Numbered from the stretch's first letter, positions 1 through 7,313 are shown. The stretch: 9,214 bases of DNA from Solirubrobacterales bacterium 70-9 (GCA_001898095.1 MKSH01000097.1:9524-18737); one strand, 5' to 3'. The notes: generated by a model not told the origin, from the sequence alone. A program made the numbers and translations.

Positions 1-652
1 TGATGATCAGCCCGTGGCGCTCGGCGAAGTGGCCGGGGACGAGCTCCCAGCCCTCCTCGCCGAAGAAGTACGGGCCGCCGAAGTCGAGTACCAGCGCCAG
101 CACCCAGAGCGCCGCCTGCGGAACGCCGTCGAAGGCCGAGGCGGCGGCGAGGAGCGAGACCGCGACCGCGGTGGAGATGCCGAGCGCGACGGTCGAGCGG
201 CGCAGGTCGGGTGCGTCTTCGCCGGCGATCCAGAAGAGGGCGATGTGGGCGACCCGGAAGAAGCCGATCGCGAGGGCGAAGACCAGCGCCAGGTCCCCGA
301 AGGCCTCCGGCACGGCGATCGCCGCGATCAGCATCGAGGCGATCGCGGCGAAGAAGACGAGGCGGACGGCGCCGGCCTCGGGGTCGATCACGCTGGTCAG
401 CCAGGCGTAGGAGGCCCATGCCCACCAGAGCACGCCGAGCACGAGGAGGCCCTGCCCCAGCCCCGACCAGGTCGGGTGGTGGGCCATCAGCGTCGTGCAC
501 TCGGTGATCGCGAGGACGAAGACGAGGTCGAAGAAGAGCTCCAGCGGGGTGACCCGCTCGCCCTCGCGGCGGATCGCGCTCAGGTGCGGGGCATGCGGCG
601 CGTGGCGGCGGCGCTGGCGGTCGCCTGAGGCCGGGGACGAGGCGTCGGACAC
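1..652 (-). CDS. ltrA: Low temperature requirement protein A (LtrA) family membrane protein, C-terminus cut off by the window
   Basis: Translating the minus strand from GTG at 652 gives 217 open residues running off the left edge. After a basic, Pro/His-containing leader (residues 1-33) comes the family signature TPLELFFDLVFVLAIT (about 35-50), then hydrophobic helices with LVLGVLWWAWASYAWLTSVID, and near the edge PYFFGEEGWELVPGHFAERHG, which matches the conserved mid-protein LtrA block PxHFxERxGLI. Family members usually have roughly 350-400 residues, so a little over half is present. LtrA was named from a Listeria locus affecting growth at low temperature; its biochemical role is unknown. 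The GTG start is chosen because AAGGA lies 8 nt upstream and no other ATG or GTG falls in frame before the conserved block. It overlaps the end of the upstream glycosyltransferase by 73 nt, implying co-transcription. Family assignment is firm; function is not known. Confidence 0.9.
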   Translation of the reverse strand, partial: MSDASSPASGDRQRRRHAPHAPHLSAIRREGERVTPLELFFDLVFVLAITECTTLMAHHPTWSGLGQGLLVLGVLWWAWASYAWLTSVIDPEAGAVRLVFFAAIASMLIAAIAVPEAFGDLALVFALAIGFFRVAHIALFWIAGEDAPDLRRSTVALGISTAVAVSLLAAASAFDGVPQAALWVLALVLDFGGPYFFGEEGWELVPGHFAERHGLII

Positions 653-1770
653 GCGGCCAATCCTTGCAACTCGCGTCCCGGCTGCCCAGGGGCGGTGCCG
701 CGCGGGCCGAAGACCCAGAGGCGCAGGAGCCAGTAGCGGAGCAGGGTGGCGGCCGCGTTGGCGGCGACGAGGACGGCGACCTCGACGGCCCGCGAGGCGT
801 CCGGGGCGAGCGCGCCGAGCCCGGCCAGCGCCAGCGTCGTCAGGCCGAGGCAGAGGCCGAAGACGATCAGCCCCTGGAAGTGGTGGGTGACGAGCCCGTC
901 GCGACCGCGGCGGCCGAAGGTGAAGCGGCGGTTGGCGGCAGTGTTGAAGACGGCGCTGAGCGCGAGCGCGACGGCGTTCGCGGCGAGCGGCGGCGTGGCC
1001 GCCCGCAGCCCGACGAAGAGCAGCAGGTAGAGCACCGTGCTGGCGATGCCGACGAGGGCGAAGCGGCTCAGTTCGCCGCCCAGCCGGGCGACCCCGCGCA
1101 GGTCCTCGATCGCGGTGTGGACGATGTCGACGCGCGAGTCGGGGTCGTCGACCCAGTCGACCGGCACCTCGTGGATGCGCAGGCCGGAGCGCTCGGCGAG
1201 CACCAGCAGCTCGGTGTCGAAGAACCAGGCCTGGTCCTCTACCCGCGGCAGGAGCGCCTTCACCACCGCCGCGCGACCGGCCTTGAAGCCGCACTGGGCG
1301 TCGGAGAAGCGGCTGCGCAGGGTGAGGTGGAGGATGCGGTTGTAGATCCGCGAGATCACCTCGCGCTTCGGTCCGCGAATGACGCGCGAGCCGCGCGCCA
1401 GCCGGGTGCCGATCGCCAGGTCGGAGTGGCCGGAGATCAGCGGCGCGACCAGCGGCAGAAGGGCCTCGAGCCCGGTCGAGAGGTCGACGTCCATGTAGGC
1501 CACGACCTCGGCGTCGCTGCGCGACCAGACCCGGCGGAGCGCCCGCCCGCGGCCCTTCTCGGAGAGCCGCAGGTAGGCGACCGGCTCCAGTTCGTCGGCG
1601 AGCCGGGCGCCGATCGCCGCGGTCCCGTCCTCGCTTGCGTTGTCGGCGATCACGATGCGGAACGAGTAGGGGAGCTGCGCGCGGCAGAAGTCGTGGAGGC
1701 GGCGGACGCTGCCCTCCAGCGCGACCTCCTCGTTGTGGACGGGGATTGCGATCTCGACCGTGGGCCTCAT
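580..1770 (-). CDS. GT2 family glycosyltransferase fused to a GtrA membrane domain (polyprenyl-phosphate sugar transferase type)
   Basis: The protein has 396 residues. Residues 1-225 are a GT-A fold catalytic domain of the DPM1/YkcC type: IPVHNEE (9-15) and ADNASEDGT (42-50) bind the nucleotide sugar, DVD (94-96) is the metal-binding DxD, and QCGFKA (159-164), WFFDTELL (182-189) and VPVDWVDDPDSRVDI (about 202-216) are typical of enzymes that load a sugar onto a polyprenyl phosphate. Residues about 231-352 are a GtrA domain with four hydrophobic helices and the characteristic NRRFTF motif, a family tied to movement of lipid-linked sugars across the membrane. A 44-residue Pro/Ala/Arg-rich tail follows and overlaps the LtrA start. 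No Shine-Dalgarno precedes the ATG; a weak CACTCT hexamer lies 6 nt upstream (1782-1777). It is divergent from the two-component/GT39 operon and may supply that enzyme's donor. The sugar cannot be read from the sequence. Confidence 0.9.
   Translation of the reverse strand: MRPTVEIAIPVHNEEVALEGSVRRLHDFCRAQLPYSFRIVIADNASEDGTAAIGARLADELEPVAYLRLSEKGRGRALRRVWSRSDAEVVAYMDVDLSTGLEALLPLVAPLISGHSDLAIGTRLARGSRVIRGPKREVISRIYNRILHLTLRSRFSDAQCGFKAGRAAVVKALLPRVEDQAWFFDTELLVLAERSGLRIHEVPVDWVDDPDSRVDIVHTAIEDLRGVARLGGELSRFALVGIASTVLYLLLFVGLRAATPPLAANAVALALSAVFNTAANRRFTFGRRGRDGLVTHHFQGLIVFGLCLGLTTLALAGLGALAPDASRAVEVAVLVAANAAATLLRYWLLRLWVFGPRGTAPGQPGRELQGLAACPTPRPRPQATASAAATRRMPRT
661..665 (-). promoter_or_regulatory. 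Ribosome binding site of the LtrA gene
   Basis: The minus strand reads AAGGA, then 8 nt, then GTG at 652. It lies inside the coding tail of the upstream GT2-GtrA gene. This good Shine-Dalgarno match is what decides the LtrA start and supports translation of LtrA from the same mRNA. Confidence 0.7.
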
Positions 1771-1869
1771 GCGCCGAGAGTGCGCCCCGTCCGTCAGCGC
1801 AGCGTGGGTGCAGGCTCACGGTTTCCTGGGAGGGTGTCTCTCAGGAAACGCACAGCAAGTTCCGAGAAC
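1771..1869. promoter_or_regulatory. Divergent intergenic region between GT2-GtrA and the two-component operon
   Basis: These 99 bp separate two genes facing away from each other, so promoters for both directions must lie here or overlap the gene starts. No convincing -35/-10 pair was found in either direction. The half nearer the regulator contains the inverted repeat and the CAG-type direct repeats listed separately, which could let one bound regulator affect both units. Confidence 0.5.
1821..1849. repeat. 12-bp inverted repeat (operator or 5' leader hairpin) before the response regulator
   Basis: Left arm GTTTCCTGGGAG (1821-1832), loop GGTGT, right arm CTCTCAGGAAAC (1838-1849). The arms pair at all 12 positions, one of them a G-T (G-U) pair. 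It ends 20 nt before the first ATG of the regulator. It could be an operator for a dimeric regulator or a hairpin in the mRNA leader. There is no U-run, so it is not a standard terminator. Confidence 0.6.
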
Positions 1870-1871
1870 AT
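1839..1871 (+). promoter_or_regulatory. Possible OmpR-type direct repeats, 11-bp period
   Basis: Three consecutive 11-mers, TCTCAGGAAAC, GCACAGCAAGT and TCCGAGAACAT, share the pattern nCnnAGnAnnn in phase. OmpR-family regulators are known to bind direct repeats spaced by about one helical turn, so this may be an autoregulatory site. The third copy is degenerate and overlaps the start codon, so the call is tentative. Confidence 0.25.
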
Positions 1872-2586
1872 GGATCGCATGAACGCCGCCCCGACCAACT
1901 CCGCCGGCAGGGTCCTCGTCGTCGACGACGAGGAGAACATCGCCGACGTGCTCTCGATCGCCCTGCGCTTCAACAACTACGAGGTGGAGACCGCGGCCGA
2001 CGGGCAGGCCGCCCTGCAGGCGGTGACCGAGTTCCGCCCCGACCTCGTCCTGCTCGACGTGATGCTGCCCGACCTCGACGGCTTCGAGGTGGCGAAGCGG
2101 ATGCGCGAGCGCGCCGACGACACCCCGATCCTCTTCCTCACCGCCCGCGACACCACCGAGGACAAAGTGCGTGGCCTGACCATCGGCGGCGATGATTACG
2201 TCACCAAGCCGTTCTCGGTCGAGGAGCTGCTCGCCCGCGTCGGCTCGGTGCTGCGGCGTTTCGGCAACTCAGGCGGCGGCGAGTCGGTGCTGCGCTTCGG
2301 CGACCTCGAGCTCGACGACGACACCCGCGAGGTCTTTCGCGCCGGGACCGCGCTCGAGCTCACCGACACGGAGTACCGGCTGCTCCGCTACCTGATGTCG
2401 CATCCGCGGCGCGTGCTCACCCGCGCGCAGATCCTCGACCACGTCTGGGACTACGACTTCGGCGGCGACGCCCGGGTCCTGGAGACCTACGTCAGCTACC
2501 TGCGCAAGAAGCTCGAGGCGCGGGGCCCGCGCCTGATCTACACGGTGCGTGGAGTCGGCTATGCGCTCCGCCTTCCGCCTGCCTGA
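1870..2586 (+). CDS. OmpR/PhoB-family response regulator
   Basis: The protein has 238 residues. The receiver domain (about 13-125) has the acidic pair D19/D20, phospho-acceptor D63 in LLDVMLPDLDG, T91 in FLTARD and K113 in VTKPF, so all switch residues are intact. A winged-helix DNA-binding domain follows (about 140-236) with LTDTEYRLLRYLMSHP, the ILDHVWDYDF stretch, VLETYVSYLRKKLE and the terminal YTVRGVGY wing typical of OmpR/PhoB (MprA/BaeR-like) regulators. It is the first gene of a probable operon with its kinase, which starts 26 nt before this gene's stop. The start is uncertain between ATG 1870 and ATG 1879: a weak GAGA precedes the first, while GGA or a GAACAT hexamer precedes the second. 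The open frame extends far upstream, but only this part resembles a protein family. Targets are unknown; autoregulation through the upstream repeats is an inference. Confidence 0.95.
   Translation: MDRMNAAPTNSAGRVLVVDDEENIADVLSIALRFNNYEVETAADGQAALQAVTEFRPDLVLLDVMLPDLDGFEVAKRMRERADDTPILFLTARDTTEDKVRGLTIGGDDYVTKPFSVEELLARVGSVLRRFGNSGGGESVLRFGDLELDDDTREVFRAGTALELTDTEYRLLRYLMSHPRRVLTRAQILDHVWDYDFGGDARVLETYVSYLRKKLEARGPRLIYTVRGVGYALRLPPA
2551..2554 (+). promoter_or_regulatory. Ribosome binding site of the histidine kinase
   Basis: GGAG followed by 6 nt and ATG at 2561, all inside the end of the regulator gene. It favours ATG 2561 over the in-frame GTG at 2549 and implies translational coupling of regulator and kinase. 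Confidence 0.65.
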
Positions 2587-4075
2587 CTGGTCGCTGCGGA
2601 CGCGGCTCGTCGTCCTGCTGGTCGCCCTCTCGGTGGTCGGCCTCGCGGTGGCCGACTTCGCCTCCTACCGGGCGCTCCACAACTACCTCTTCGACCGCGT
2701 CGACCAGCAGCTGGAAACGGCGGTCGCGCCGGTCACCACCCGCCTGCTGCACGAAGCGGGGGACGAAACGAACCAGACCTTCGGGCCGATGCCGAGCGAA
2801 GGCGTGGCGATCCAGGGCGGCGGCGAAGCGGGCGGGCCTACCGGTGGCCCGCCGAGCGGCGACCTGCCCGGGTCGGCGTTCGGGGAACTGCGCGACGCCG
2901 AAGGCGAAGTGGTGGGGACCACGGGCTCGACCTTCTTCGGCGAAGAAGTGCCGACGCCGGCGATCCCGACCGACCTCGAACCGACCTCGCCGATGGCGAT
3001 CAAGCCGATCACGGTCGGCGAGCAGGGAGGCGGGTCGGAAGAATTTCGCGCCGCCGCGGTGCGGGTCGGCGAAGGGATCTCGATCGTCGCGGTCCCGCTC
3101 GGCGACACCAACGCCACGCTCCACCAGCTGACCCTGATCGAGATCGTCGTCAGCGCGGTGATCCTGATCGCGCTCGGCCTGCTCGCCTGGTGGCTGGTCG
3201 GGGTCGGGCTGCGGCCACTGCGACGGATGGGCGAGGTGGCGGGGCAGATCGCCGCCGGGGACCTCAGCCGCCGGGTCGAGCCCGACAACGAACGCACCGA
3301 GGTCGGTCGCCTGGGACGGTCCCTGAACGCGATGCTGGTGCAGATCGAGAAGGCCTTCGCCGAGCGGGCGGCGGGGGAGAGGCGATTGCGGCGCTTCCTC
3401 GCCGACGCCTCGCACGAGCTGCGCACGCCGCTGGCCTCGATCCGCGGCTACTCGGAGCTCTACCGGATCGGGGCGGCGCGCGAGCCCGTCGAGGTGGAGC
3501 GGGCCATGTCCCGGATCGAGGCCGAGTCGACGCGCATGGGCGGGCTGGTCGACGACCTGCTGACGCTGGCGCGGGTGGACGAGGTGCGCGAGCCGGAGCG
3601 CGAACCGCTGGACCTCCGCGAGCTGCTCGAGGACGCCCGCGACGACGCCCGGGCGGCGGCGCCGGGGCGCGCCATCACGCTGAGCCCGACCGGGCCGGTG
3701 GCGATCGAGGCCGACGGCGACGCCCTGCGCCGCGTCTTCGCCAACCTGCTGCGCAACGCGATCGTCCACACCCCCGAGGGGACGCCGATCGAGCTCTCGC
3801 TGGAGACGACCGAGGCCTGGGCGACGGTCGGCGTGCGCGACCACGGCCCGGGGCTGCCGCCCGGGGACCCGAACGCGGTCTTCGAGCGCTTCTGGCGTGA
3901 CTCCGACTCGCGCGGGCGCGACGACGGCGGGGCCGGCCTCGGCCTGGCGATCGTCGCCGCCCTGGTGAGCGCCCACGGCGGGCGGGTCGATGCCGAGAAC
4001 CCCGCCGGCGGCGGAGCGCTGTTCACGGTCCAGTTGCCGCTGCGGAGTCCCAGCGGCGTCCCAGGATCCTCCTAG
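2561..4075 (+). CDS. Membrane sensor histidine kinase (HAMP-HisKA-HATPase)
   Basis: The protein has 504 residues. A first membrane helix (about 16-36) is followed by an extracytoplasmic sensor region (about 37-188) holding a Gly/Pro-rich stretch (GGGEAGGPTGGPPSG), and then a second helix (about 193-216). Next come a HAMP domain (RPLRRMGEVAGQIAAGDLSRR), a HisKA dimerisation domain with phospho-acceptor H285 in DASHELRTPL, and an ATPase domain with N399 in the N box (NLLRNAIVHTPEG), DHGPGLPPG (G1), FERFWR (F box) and GGAGLGLAIV (G2). All catalytic boxes look intact. It phosphorylates the preceding regulator and resembles MprB/BaeS-type envelope-stress kinases, but the stimulus is unknown. The GT39 gene starts 23 nt after its stop. 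Glutamate codons are oddly split: 14 GAA to 1 GAG in the sensor, against 2 GAA to 25 GAG in the cytoplasmic part. Confidence 0.95.
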   Translation: MRSAFRLPDWSLRTRLVVLLVALSVVGLAVADFASYRALHNYLFDRVDQQLETAVAPVTTRLLHEAGDETNQTFGPMPSEGVAIQGGGEAGGPTGGPPSGDLPGSAFGELRDAEGEVVGTTGSTFFGEEVPTPAIPTDLEPTSPMAIKPITVGEQGGGSEEFRAAAVRVGEGISIVAVPLGDTNATLHQLTLIEIVVSAVILIALGLLAWWLVGVGLRPLRRMGEVAGQIAAGDLSRRVEPDNERTEVGRLGRSLNAMLVQIEKAFAERAAGERRLRRFLADASHELRTPLASIRGYSELYRIGAAREPVEVERAMSRIEAESTRMGGLVDDLLTLARVDEVREPEREPLDLRELLEDARDDARAAAPGRAITLSPTGPVAIEADGDALRRVFANLLRNAIVHTPEGTPIELSLETTEAWATVGVRDHGPGLPPGDPNAVFERFWRDSDSRGRDDGGAGLGLAIVAALVSAHGGRVDAENPAGGGALFTVQLPLRSPSGVPGSS

Positions 4076-4098
4076 GGTCGACCGCCACCTTGGGTTGC

Positions 4099-6495
4099 AT
4101 GGAGTCAGCAACCCACCCCCATCGCAAGCCCTGGAACTCGACCCGGTTGCGCGACCGGATGCCGGAGCGCCTGCGGGCGCTGCCGCTGCCCCGGCCGGAG
4201 CTGGCTGTCCTGCTCGGCCTCGCCGCGCTGCTCTACCTCTGGGCGCTGAGCAGGAACGGCTGGGCGAACGACTACTACAGCGCCGCGGTCCGCTCGATGG
4301 CGGGCAGCTGGCACGACTTCCTCTACGGCTCCTTCGACGCGAAGGGGCTGATGACCGTGGACAAGCCGCCGCTGGCGCTCTGGGTGGAGGCGCTCTCGGT
4401 CAAACTCTTCGGCTTCAACTCGCCGGCGATCCTGGTGCCGCAGGCGCTGATGGGCGTCGCCTCGGTCGGGCTGCTCTACGACCTGACGCGGCGGCGCTGG
4501 GGGCGGATCGCCGGGACCGTCGCCGGGCTGGCGCTGGCGCTGACCCCGGTCATCGTCGCCGTCTCCCGCCACAACAACCCGGACGCGCTGCTCGTCCTCT
4601 GCAGCGTCGGCGCGCTCTGGTGCTTCGTCCGGGCGCTGGAGCACGGGGCTACCAAGTGGCTCGTGCTCGCCGGCGTCTGCGTGGGGCTCGGCTTCGAGGC
4701 GAAGATGGGCGCGGCGCTGATGGTCCTTCCGGGGATGGCGCTCGCCTGGCTCTGGGTGGCGCCGCGTGGCCGCTGGGTGGCGATCCGGCAGCTCGCCTGG
4801 GCAGGGGCGGCGATGCTCGCGGTGGCGCTCGCCTGGCCGGTCCTCGTCTGGCTCACCCCGGCCTCGAGCAGGCCCTGGATCTCCGGCACCAGCGACAACA
4901 GCATCTGGTCGCTGATCTGGGAATACAACGGCTTCGGCCGCCTCGAAGGCCAGACCGGCGGGCCCGGGAACCTGGGAGCGGGAGGGACCTTCGGCGGCCC
5001 GACCGGGGTGTTCCGCCTGCTGAACGAAGCGCTCGGCGGGCAGGCGGGCTGGTTGCTCGGCGCGGCCCTCGCGGGCGGTCTCGGGATCGCCGCCCTGAGC
5101 CGCCTGCGGCGGACCGATCCGCGCACCGGCTGGATCCTCGCCGTCGGCGGCGCCTTCGCGGTCACCGCGGTGGCCTTCAGCTTCGCCGGCGGCATCTTCC
5201 ACCCGTACTACACCTCGCTGCTGGCGCCCTTCGCCGCTGCCCTGGTCGGGGCGACCGTGGGACAGGTCCTGGCGGTCGAGCGGGGTGGGCCGGCGGCCGG
5301 CGCCGTGAGTGGCGGCGGCTCGAAGGCGGCGCACGGAGGCGAACTCGGCCACAGTGCCACGACGGCCGCTGGGGACGCGAATAGCGACGGCCTCGGCGAT
5401 TCGAGCCCGGCGCTCGCGCGGATCGTCGGCGCGGTCGCGATCGGCCTCGGGGCCATAGTCGAGCTCGTCGTCGTCGACCACAGCGCCCCGGACCTCGACT
5501 GGCTTGTCGCCCCGCTGGTGATCGTCTCGGTCGCGGCAGTCGCGGCGCTGCTGTTCGCCGGCGCCCTCGCGGCGCGTCTGCGCGGTCGGATGAAGGCGGC
5601 GCACGTCCGCTTGGCGGCACTCCTCTGCGGCATCGCGATCCTCCTGGTCGGCCCGGCGATCTGGTCGGTCGAGACCCTCGGCCACCCGACCAGCGGCACC
5701 TTCCCTGCCGGCGGCCCGGAATCGGCCTCGACGATGGGTGGCCCCGGCGGGGGAGGGGGCGGCTTCGGCGGTCCCGGCAACGGCGGCCCGCCGAGCTTCG
5801 GCGGCTCCGAATCCGGCGGCATGACCGGCCCGCCGTCGATGAGCGGCGGGGAAGCCGGCGAACTTCCCGGCCTCGGGACCGAAGGGAGCGCGATGTCCGC
5901 CATGCCAGGCCTGAGCGGTTCCGAATCGACCGAATCGGGAGGGGGCGCGGTCGGGCAGCTCTTCGGCGAAACCTCATCGGGCTCCTCGGGATCCGTCATC
6001 GGCGGCCCGCCGTCGACGGGTGCGGGCGGCATTGCCGGCGGCGGTCCCGGGGGGATGTTCGGCGGCGAAGACCTGAGCTCGATCCTCGCCTACACGGAAG
6101 CCGAGGGCGGCGGCACGATCGCCGTCGACAGCCAGTCCGGCGCGTCCGCGTCGATCATCGAATCGGGCGCCGAAGTTGCCGGGATCGGTGGCTTCTCCGG
6201 CAAAGAGTCATCGGTCAGTGTCGAATGGTTGGAAGAACGAATCGCGAACGGTGACATCACCTGGATCTACACCAGCGGTCTCGGCGGCAGCGGGTTCGGC
6301 GGCATGTCCGGCGGTCCCGGCGGCGACACCCGCACCGGCTCGGAATCGGCGATCGACACGGTGGTCGAAAAGTGCACCGCGGTCTCCGCGTCTGCCTACA
6401 GCTCTACGGGCGAATCCGAAACCGCTGAATCGGCGGGTGGGAGCAACGGTACGGCCACCAGCAGTGGCTCTCTCTACCGGTGCGGCGAATCGTGA
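4099..6495 (+). CDS. GT39 (PMT/ArnT-like) membrane glycosyltransferase with YkcB-type C-terminal domain
   Basis: The protein has 798 residues. The membrane part (about 30-540) has roughly 12-13 helices. The first extracytoplasmic loop carries NGWANDYYSAAVRSM (N57 D58, the expected catalytic acid region of GT-C enzymes) and MTVDKPPLALW (V87-P91), both typical of the GT39/YkcB family, followed by RHNNPDA. A Gly/Ser-rich loop of about 45 residues lies between later helices. After the last helix comes a Gly/Pro/Ser linker of about 110 residues, then an extracytoplasmic domain (about 659-798) with GGTIAVDSQSGASASIIESG and VAGIGGFSG, the usual YkcB-type C-terminal signature; two cysteines near the end could form a disulfide. 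Such enzymes transfer sugar from a polyprenyl-phosphate donor on the outer face of the membrane; the acceptor is unknown. ATG 4099 is chosen; TTG 4090 is possible. The 23-nt gap after the kinase suggests one operon. Confidence 0.9.
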   Translation: MESATHPHRKPWNSTRLRDRMPERLRALPLPRPELAVLLGLAALLYLWALSRNGWANDYYSAAVRSMAGSWHDFLYGSFDAKGLMTVDKPPLALWVEALSVKLFGFNSPAILVPQALMGVASVGLLYDLTRRRWGRIAGTVAGLALALTPVIVAVSRHNNPDALLVLCSVGALWCFVRALEHGATKWLVLAGVCVGLGFEAKMGAALMVLPGMALAWLWVAPRGRWVAIRQLAWAGAAMLAVALAWPVLVWLTPASSRPWISGTSDNSIWSLIWEYNGFGRLEGQTGGPGNLGAGGTFGGPTGVFRLLNEALGGQAGWLLGAALAGGLGIAALSRLRRTDPRTGWILAVGGAFAVTAVAFSFAGGIFHPYYTSLLAPFAAALVGATVGQVLAVERGGPAAGAVSGGGSKAAHGGELGHSATTAAGDANSDGLGDSSPALARIVGAVAIGLGAIVELVVVDHSAPDLDWLVAPLVIVSVAAVAALLFAGALAARLRGRMKAAHVRLAALLCGIAILLVGPAIWSVETLGHPTSGTFPAGGPESASTMGGPGGGGGGFGGPGNGGPPSFGGSESGGMTGPPSMSGGEAGELPGLGTEGSAMSAMPGLSGSESTESGGGAVGQLFGETSSGSSGSVIGGPPSTGAGGIAGGGPGGMFGGEDLSSILAYTEAEGGGTIAVDSQSGASASIIESGAEVAGIGGFSGKESSVSVEWLEERIANGDITWIYTSGLGGSGFGGMSGGPGGDTRTGSESAIDTVVEKCTAVSASAYSSTGESETAESAGGSNGTATSSGSLYRCGES

Positions 6496-6497
6496 CG

Positions 6498-6503
6498 TAG
6501 ATT
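6498..6503 (+). promoter_or_regulatory. Probable -10 hexamer TAGATT of the SDR gene (leaderless)
   Basis: TAGATT ends 6 nt before the ATG at 6510, so transcription would begin at or next to the start codon. No Shine-Dalgarno is present in the 14-nt gap after the GT39 stop. No good -35 was seen, which is common for such promoters in high-GC actinobacteria. Confidence 0.5.
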
Positions 6504-6509
6504 TGCGTC

Positions 6510-7313
6510 ATGCCCGCGACGAAGAAGGTGGCGCTGGTCACCGGCGCCTCGAGCGGGATCGGCGCCGCCACCGCGCGGCGCCTCGCCCGTGATCCCGGCA
6601 CCGAGCTCGTCCTGGTCGCCCGGCGCGGCGAGGTGCTGGCCGAGATGGCCGCCTCGCTGCCGGTGCCGACGACCTGGCTTGCCGCCGACCTCACGCGGCC
6701 CGAGGCGCCGGACCTGGTCCGGGCCCACGTCGAACAGCACCACGACCGCCTCGACCTCCTGGTCAACAACGCCGGCGCCGCCTGGCGCGGCACCTTCGGC
6801 GAGACCGGCTGGGCGAACGTCCACCGTCATATGGAGCTGAACTTCGACGCGGTTCTCCGCCTCACCGAGGCGCTGCTGCCGCTGCTGCGCCGCTCCGCCC
6901 CGAGCGCGATCGTGAACGTCGCCAGCACCGCAGGCCGGGTCAGCCGCGCCAACTCCGGCGCCTACTCGGCGAGCAAGTTCGCCCTGGTCGGCTGGACCGA
7001 CGCGCTCCACTTGGAGGAGGCGCCGCACGGCGTCCACGTCGGCATGGTGCTGCCCGGCTTCATCCCGACCGAGGGCTTCCCGCAGGCCGAACTGCACGGC
7101 AAACCGCTGACCCGTCTGATCCTCGGCACCCCCGAGCAGGTCGCCGAGGCGATCCACGAGGTCGGCCCCGGCGGCAAGGCGGAGCGCTACGTGCCGCGCA
7201 AGTACGGGATCGCCGCGTCCCTGCGGATCCTCGCCCCGAGCCTCACCCGCCGCGTCCTCGGCGGCGGCTCAGCGAAGGCCCTCACGCCGGCCGCCGGCGA
7301 GCGCAACGACTGA
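6510..7313 (+). CDS. Short-chain dehydrogenase/reductase (classical SDR)
   Basis: The protein has 267 residues, the usual size for a classical SDR. It shows the NAD(P)-binding TGASSGIG (11-18), an RR pair in LVARRGE after the second strand that hints at NADP(H), the DLT acidic site, NNAG (86-89), the catalytic serine S139 in VNVASTAG, and YSASK with Y152 and K156. PGFIPTEGF follows as the usual PG motif. The Rossmann fold and catalytic residues are complete, so it is probably an active cytoplasmic oxidoreductase; the substrate cannot be told from the sequence. It follows the GT39 gene by 14 nt but seems to have its own promoter hexamer TAGATT just before the ATG, so it may be transcribed independently. 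EF-P begins 28 nt after its stop, again with its own -10-like hexamer. No link to the glycosylation genes beyond position is visible. Confidence 0.93.
   Translation: MPATKKVALVTGASSGIGAATARRLARDPGTELVLVARRGEVLAEMAASLPVPTTWLAADLTRPEAPDLVRAHVEQHHDRLDLLVNNAGAAWRGTFGETGWANVHRHMELNFDAVLRLTEALLPLLRRSAPSAIVNVASTAGRVSRANSGAYSASKFALVGWTDALHLEEAPHGVHVGMVLPGFIPTEGFPQAELHGKPLTRLILGTPEQVAEAIHEVGPGGKAERYVPRKYGIAASLRILAPSLTRRVLGGGSAKALTPAAGERND

Noticed and set aside
3..628. Plus-strand open frames rich in Arg, Ala and Glu over 3-628
   Set aside because: The minus strand encodes clear LtrA motifs over the same bases; the plus frames have no family features and reflect GC-rich codon structure.
664..1869. 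N-terminal extension of about 400 residues to the response regulator
   Set aside because: It is antisense to the GT2-GtrA gene, low-complexity, and response regulators start just before the receiver domain.
2492..4111. Long minus-strand open frame opposite the histidine kinase
   Set aside because: Arg/Pro/Asp-rich with no motifs; the plus strand carries every kinase box, so this is a mirror of its codons.
4105..5685. Long minus-strand open frame opposite the GT39 gene
   Set aside because: Same reason: low-complexity antisense to a well-supported membrane enzyme.
6493..6510. Inverted repeat TGACG-N8-CGTCA across the GT39 stop and SDR start
   Set aside because: Only 5-bp arms, formed partly by the stop and start codons; likely chance.
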